Origin: Carnegiea gigantea
Lineage: Eukaryota > Streptophyta > Magnoliopsida > Caryophyllales > Cactaceae
Assembly: GCA_029747015.1 (NCBI GenBank)
Contig: JAKOGI010000027.1
Span: 1,476,001 to 1,540,000 of the forward strand
Direction of reading: 5' to 3'
DNA: 64,000 bases
Positions within the stretch are counted from its first letter, which is position 1; the number at the start of each line of letters is the position of its first letter. The notes beneath the pieces were generated by a model, which saw nothing but the letters and a program-made list of their open reading frames with translations, did not search any database and was not told the DNA's origin. Positions 60,372-64,000 of this stretch are shown one piece after another. The translations under genes and the position numbers were made by a program.

Positions 60372-61139
60372 AACATGTGAACAAGCGTATGTGTTTGTAG
60401 GGAGTTCGCTGATGGCACTTAACATCTTGCTTATGCGCTCATTTAGAAAGTTGCACTTGCTACATTCAAATCCCACTGCACCCCCCTATGGTGTTGTTGT
60501 GTTTTGTTAACATTATTCATTTGTTAGCTAGTACTGCCAACCCTCCCCTACTGTGCCTCTGTTACTATTTGCTTATGCTCCAATGGTTTACCTCCCTTTG
60601 CGTTGATGCCTCCCAGTGTATACACATTAATATTTACCGCATCATGACTGAGCGTTTACCCAGGTAATCCATGCATGAACACCGGTATACTGCATTATTC
60701 CTCATTTGGTGGACCACGTTGACGTGCACCCCACAGTTGTGCCCATATGTAAGTCACTTACATGCAAACTGTACATACAGTATTACATCCTCCATCCTTG
60801 CGAAGGGCACTGTTTACATTGGTAAACCATGCTCTCCACACCGGTAAACCGAACCTACTGCTATACAAGATGTGACCGATAACCCAGTTTACCACAACCT
60901 CAACTGGGTGGTGGTGGACCACATTCGTCAAACCTTGTATAAGAACCAGGGTTGTAGTCTGTCAGTTCCCCATGGGTTTACCAATTACAATGCATGGTTT
61001 ACCGCGGTGAACATCTGTCCTCTTATCGGTACACATGGTAGGTGACCTGCTCGGATTGAACACGCAAAACTTTGCTTCAACATTACAATACAAACATGGT
61101 TGGGGGTATGATCACATATGACAACCTAGTATAAGCACA
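60372..61139. other. MULE interior with recurring GGTTTACC / GGTAAACC motifs
   Basis: No coding region is recognised. The octamer GGTTTACC or its complement, and close variants, occur about eight times between 60580 and 61010, in both orientations. Confidence 0.45.
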
Positions 61140-62420
61140 TTACAAACCGTATACCACAGTTTCGAACGATGTTTGAACCATTTTCATTTCGCAGGATGAA
61201 CTTCTCCGTGAATGGCAAAAAAACTCTACAATACAACCTCGTGTGCTTGACCCGCCTGGAACGTACGACCCATCCGATAAATCTTCAACCTGCACAACAT
61301 CGCTTTTGTAGTTGGCATCAAAGTCCGCACGGGAATTGCGATAGGTGCACCTTGTGTGTCCAACTTCGCCACATTTGGAGCACCTCCGAGATTTTGTCCC
61401 CTGCGTTTGTGACTCTTTACGCTTCGACGGTGGTCTACCTGGCTGTCTCCCATTGGTGGGGGGTAATATGCAACGGTCATAGTCGTCATCAATGCCATCA
61501 CCACCCACCACCCGCCCCGTCTTCCCATTATTCCCATGTCGTGTGCCTCAATCTAGTGCACCAACTGGTTGTGTATGATTTTTTGCATCGTAGTCCTATA
61601 AATTAGGTGCACGTAGTCATACACCCATAAGTTGGCCTTAGCTATCACAGCCAACGCATGGCAGCACGAAATACCTCGCATTTGCCACTACCTACACGTG
61701 CAAGTATGTTGTCCCAACTCCATGACTGACTTATAATTTTTGATTAGCTCCACACTGTATTCGCTTAACATTAAACTGTAGCACTCCATAACTACAATAC
61801 AACCCATCGTCTTGTAAGTGCCAGCTAATTTCTGCTCTATTATCTCCCCCACACCATTTTTGCACTTCAAAATGTCCTGCTTGTGCTTATCTATCTTCTT
61901 CCGAAGCTTCTCCAAGTGGCCATTCATAAGCCACGACACAAGCATAGGGCGTATTCGTTTCATCCAATTGTTCAAACTTTCTATAACATTGTTGTTCATT
62001 CTGCCCCACCTCTCATTTCCAAACTTCGAAGCGGCCCACTGTTCTGGCTCACTCACAGCTTCGCGTTCTCCCTTCGCGTGATGCACCTGCCTTCTCCGCG
62101 CGCCTCTTCGGCCCATCACTCTCGCCCATATAAAAATACCTATGCTCATCATTCCCCTTCAAAAATATCCTCACATCAGCATCCCCCTCTACCACCATTA
62201 CCATCCTCCGGTCGTACTTCAAACTGCATCACAATTTTTGCATAGTCAAATCATTGCCAGTAACCTCAGACACCATTCTTCGCGTCTCCTCCATCCCCAT
62301 CCCCTATTTCAGCACGATACACTTCCTCGAAACCCCCGTATATGTTACTTTTTCATCTCCACCATCTTCCAACTCGCCCCCCATAGCACATAAACAACTA
62401 CCTCTCTCCGCCACCATTGC
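61140..62420 (-). pseudogene. MULE transposase pseudogene (N-terminal piece joined to C-terminal SWIM and zinc knuckle)
   Basis: On the minus strand, the N-terminal piece in the right TIR (about 62420-62053) runs directly into a C-terminal MULE region (WGRMNNNVIESLNNWMKRIR, then MLVSWLMNGHLEKLR). The central DDE core is missing, so this is an internally deleted transposase. The SWIM zinc finger follows as CTCR, then an in-frame TAG (61688-61690), then WQMRGISCCHALAVIAKANL. Further on (61511-61140) a Gly/Arg/Pro-rich hinge (NGRQPGRPPSKRKE) leads to a CCHC-like knuckle CSKCGEVGHTRCTY, in which the expected last Cys is Tyr. Transposases of this type bind the TIRs and cut DNA in the nucleus; this copy cannot. 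Confidence 0.8.
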
Positions 62421-63139
62421 CTCCCATAATAGCACCATCTCCATCCATTGGTATTAGACGTCACAACATCGACTACCGTACCATTGTATTGGTCGACTAC
62501 TTTTTCAATTACCCTACACATCAAACAATAACAGTTTCTGGTCAGCACAACCAATAATGCATCAACCACAACACACAAGTGCATAATAAGAGTTCCCAAT
62601 GCCACTGCTCTTTGTCTACCTATTCAGTACACTATTTCTACCATGGTAAATACCACATTTCTTCTGGTTCACCAGTGCGCCCTTCTCAGTCAATGTCAGT
62701 GTGAACTATATCATCATCCCTGCAGGACAATGACACCCATGCAATTGAGTTTTCACGTAACAACATTAATGATAGCTTAGTAAACGGTGACCAGCAACAT
62801 GGCACACATGTTATCTCAAATATTTACCCTTCCTACAGCTTAAATCATTCACCAAAATGTCATTCCATATACCAAAATCATAAAATTCAAATAATATTTC
62901 ACATATCTTATGTTTACCACTCTGCTTGCAGTCATTTACCAACGTCAAACGCCCAAATCCTTCCCCTCCAACTTCACGACTGACCTTCAATGTTAGGTTT
63001 CCACTACCACCAAACACTCCAAGCTCAAGTCTAGTCTCTCTCTACACTTTCTCTCGCCTACAGGTACCCACCCTACAAGATTTTCCTCAATTCTGAAGCA
63101 TACTTACTCACTACCACAAAATTTAGGAGTAGATTCAAC

Positions 63140-63190
<51 letters not shown>

Positions 63191-63463
63191 GGAGCATCTA
63201 TGACATCCGAACAAACCCTTGCTTTTCAGTCTTGCGTATGATGCCCAGTGTTGTTGCTTCTAGCTTTTGGTAGAGAGAGAAGGTGATAGCATCAGGCAGA
63301 GAAAGGGAGTTTATTTTTATTAAGGGTATTTTGGTAATTATTCTTTCCTTTGCTTTTTCACCAACTTGCATTTCCCTCCAAAATCAACACCTATTTATTG
63401 CCTTAAAAAAATAAGGGGGTCAGTTACAAGCCTGTTGATGTATGACTCAGCTGTAAATTTCTC
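62053..63463 (-). repeat. Right terminal inverted repeat arm of the MULE
   Basis: Inverted match to 55181-56996, with a single copy of the 330-bp unit and a (GA)n tract at about 63143-63190. Its inner end at 62053 lies exactly where the transposase C-terminal sequence begins. Confidence 0.85.
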
Positions 63464-63473
63464 TTCTTTTTTA
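63464..63473. repeat. Right target-site duplication of the MULE
   Basis: TTCTTTTTTA, identical to 55171-55180. Confidence 0.65.
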
Positions 63474-64000
63474 TGTAGATACAATTAGATAATTGTGGCC
63501 CTAAGTGAGCCATAATTTCCGTGTGAGTTTATAGTTGGTTTGTACTTTGGTAATATTTTTCTCCCTAATTGTTGGATTCATAGATCATACTTAATTAATC
63601 CATTTTTGCAAATTGCATGTGAGTGTTTATATTTGATTTTCTTTAACTTATTGTGTTTTTGTTGATGGCATAGAATATTCGAAGATCCAAGCAAGACTTT
63701 CTAATGATTTTCTATGTTTGATCAATGCAACAATCCTCCATGACAAGAGGATATCTTACCCACAAAATCTACACTGGATCAACACATCTATGTACGTCTT
63801 AAAGAAGACTATGAAAGATATGTGGTTTTTTCCTATGTTGTACTTCAGAAAAAGGACGTATTGTATGGGAAAGTGGGACCCACATGAGAGGTGGTGGTGT
63901 TATTGTTTTTTTCTATGCGAAAGCGGGATCACACTGAGAGGTGGTGGTGATGTTGTTGTATGGGAAAGCAAACATTCAGTAAGTTTTAAGTCACATGCAT
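63474..64000. other. Spacer with a short tandem repeat at the window end
   Basis: No gene is seen. From about 63864 a unit of 45-50 bp (TATGGGAAAGTGGGACC, then GAGAGGTGGTGGTG, then TTGTT) recurs at 63914, and a third copy starts at 63959 before the window end. Confidence 0.6.

Larger units (their letters stand above)
55181..63463. mobile_element. Mutator-like element (MULE), 8.3 kb, with ~1.4-kb terminal inverted repeats
   Basis: The left terminus GGAAATTTACAACTGAGTCA is matched by the reverse complement of the right terminus, GAGAAATTTACAGCTGAGTC. The inverted homology continues to about 56996 on the left and 62053 on the right. The 10-bp direct repeats outside fit the 8-11 bp duplications of Mutator elements. 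The inside carries broken MULE transposase parts, a Ulp1-like region on the opposite strand, nearly 800 bp of compound microsatellite and a nested hAT element. All coding parts seen are broken, so this copy cannot supply its own transposase. Confidence 0.85.

Overview
The window is nuclear DNA from a flowering plant, most likely a woody eudicot. The genes have many introns with GT/AG junctions, the spacers are AT-rich, and transposable elements of almost every plant class fill the space between genes. No species-specific marker is visible, so I do not name a genus. There are no bacterial-style operons, CRISPR arrays or rRNA genes, and I found no tRNA gene.

Four host genes can be recognised, all on the + strand. 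(1) At 1-248 lies the 3' end of a B-class GATA transcription factor, recognisable by its C-terminal LLM motif. (2) At 5871-13179 is a complete 14-exon gene for the mitochondrial glycine decarboxylase P-protein (1046 aa), the PLP enzyme of photorespiration. (3) At 20413-30641 is a complete 14-exon Raf-like MAPKKK with an EDR1 domain and a kinase domain (888 aa), of the MAP3K delta-1/SIS8 group. (4) At 51966-53984 is a two-exon RTE1-type (DUF778) membrane protein (239 aa) of the ethylene-receptor regulator family. They are unrelated neighbours, not a pathway cluster. Weak exon-like pieces of a fifth, unidentified gene flank a retrotransposon at 34.9-41.6 kb.

The rest is layered transposon history. 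0.9-4.8 kb: a LINE relic cut by a small hAT element, then a TIR element filled with ~175-bp tandem repeats. 13.2-20.4 kb: a SINE, a long (AT)n, a second LINE relic and ~300-bp degenerate repeats running up to the kinase leader. Inside the kinase gene: a 377-bp hAT-type MITE with a perfect 8-bp TSD, a Stowaway-like MITE, and a tiny retroposon tail between 19-bp direct repeats. 31.8-40.9 kb: a third LINE relic, a Ty3/gypsy fragment, a minus-strand Ty1/copia LTR piece, and a 5.05-kb Ty1/copia element with short LTRs and dead genes. 43.4-45.3 kb: 1.4 kb of AAAAT-type simple sequence plus minisatellites. 46-51.6 kb: repeat-rich spacer with a second MITE copy and a 1.18-kb hAT element.

The most striking structure is an 8.3-kb Mutator-like element (MULE) at 55181-63463. 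It has a matching 10-bp TSD and terminal inverted repeats of about 1.4 kb. The left arm carries a 330-bp internal tandem duplication. Both arms contain the N-terminal part of a MULE transposase; a broken SWIM/zinc-knuckle C-terminus follows on the minus strand. The middle holds a degraded Ulp1 (C48)-like protease region on the plus strand and a nested hAT element. The transposase-plus-Ulp1 layout recalls Kaonashi-type MULEs. All calls come from reading the sequence; no database search was run.
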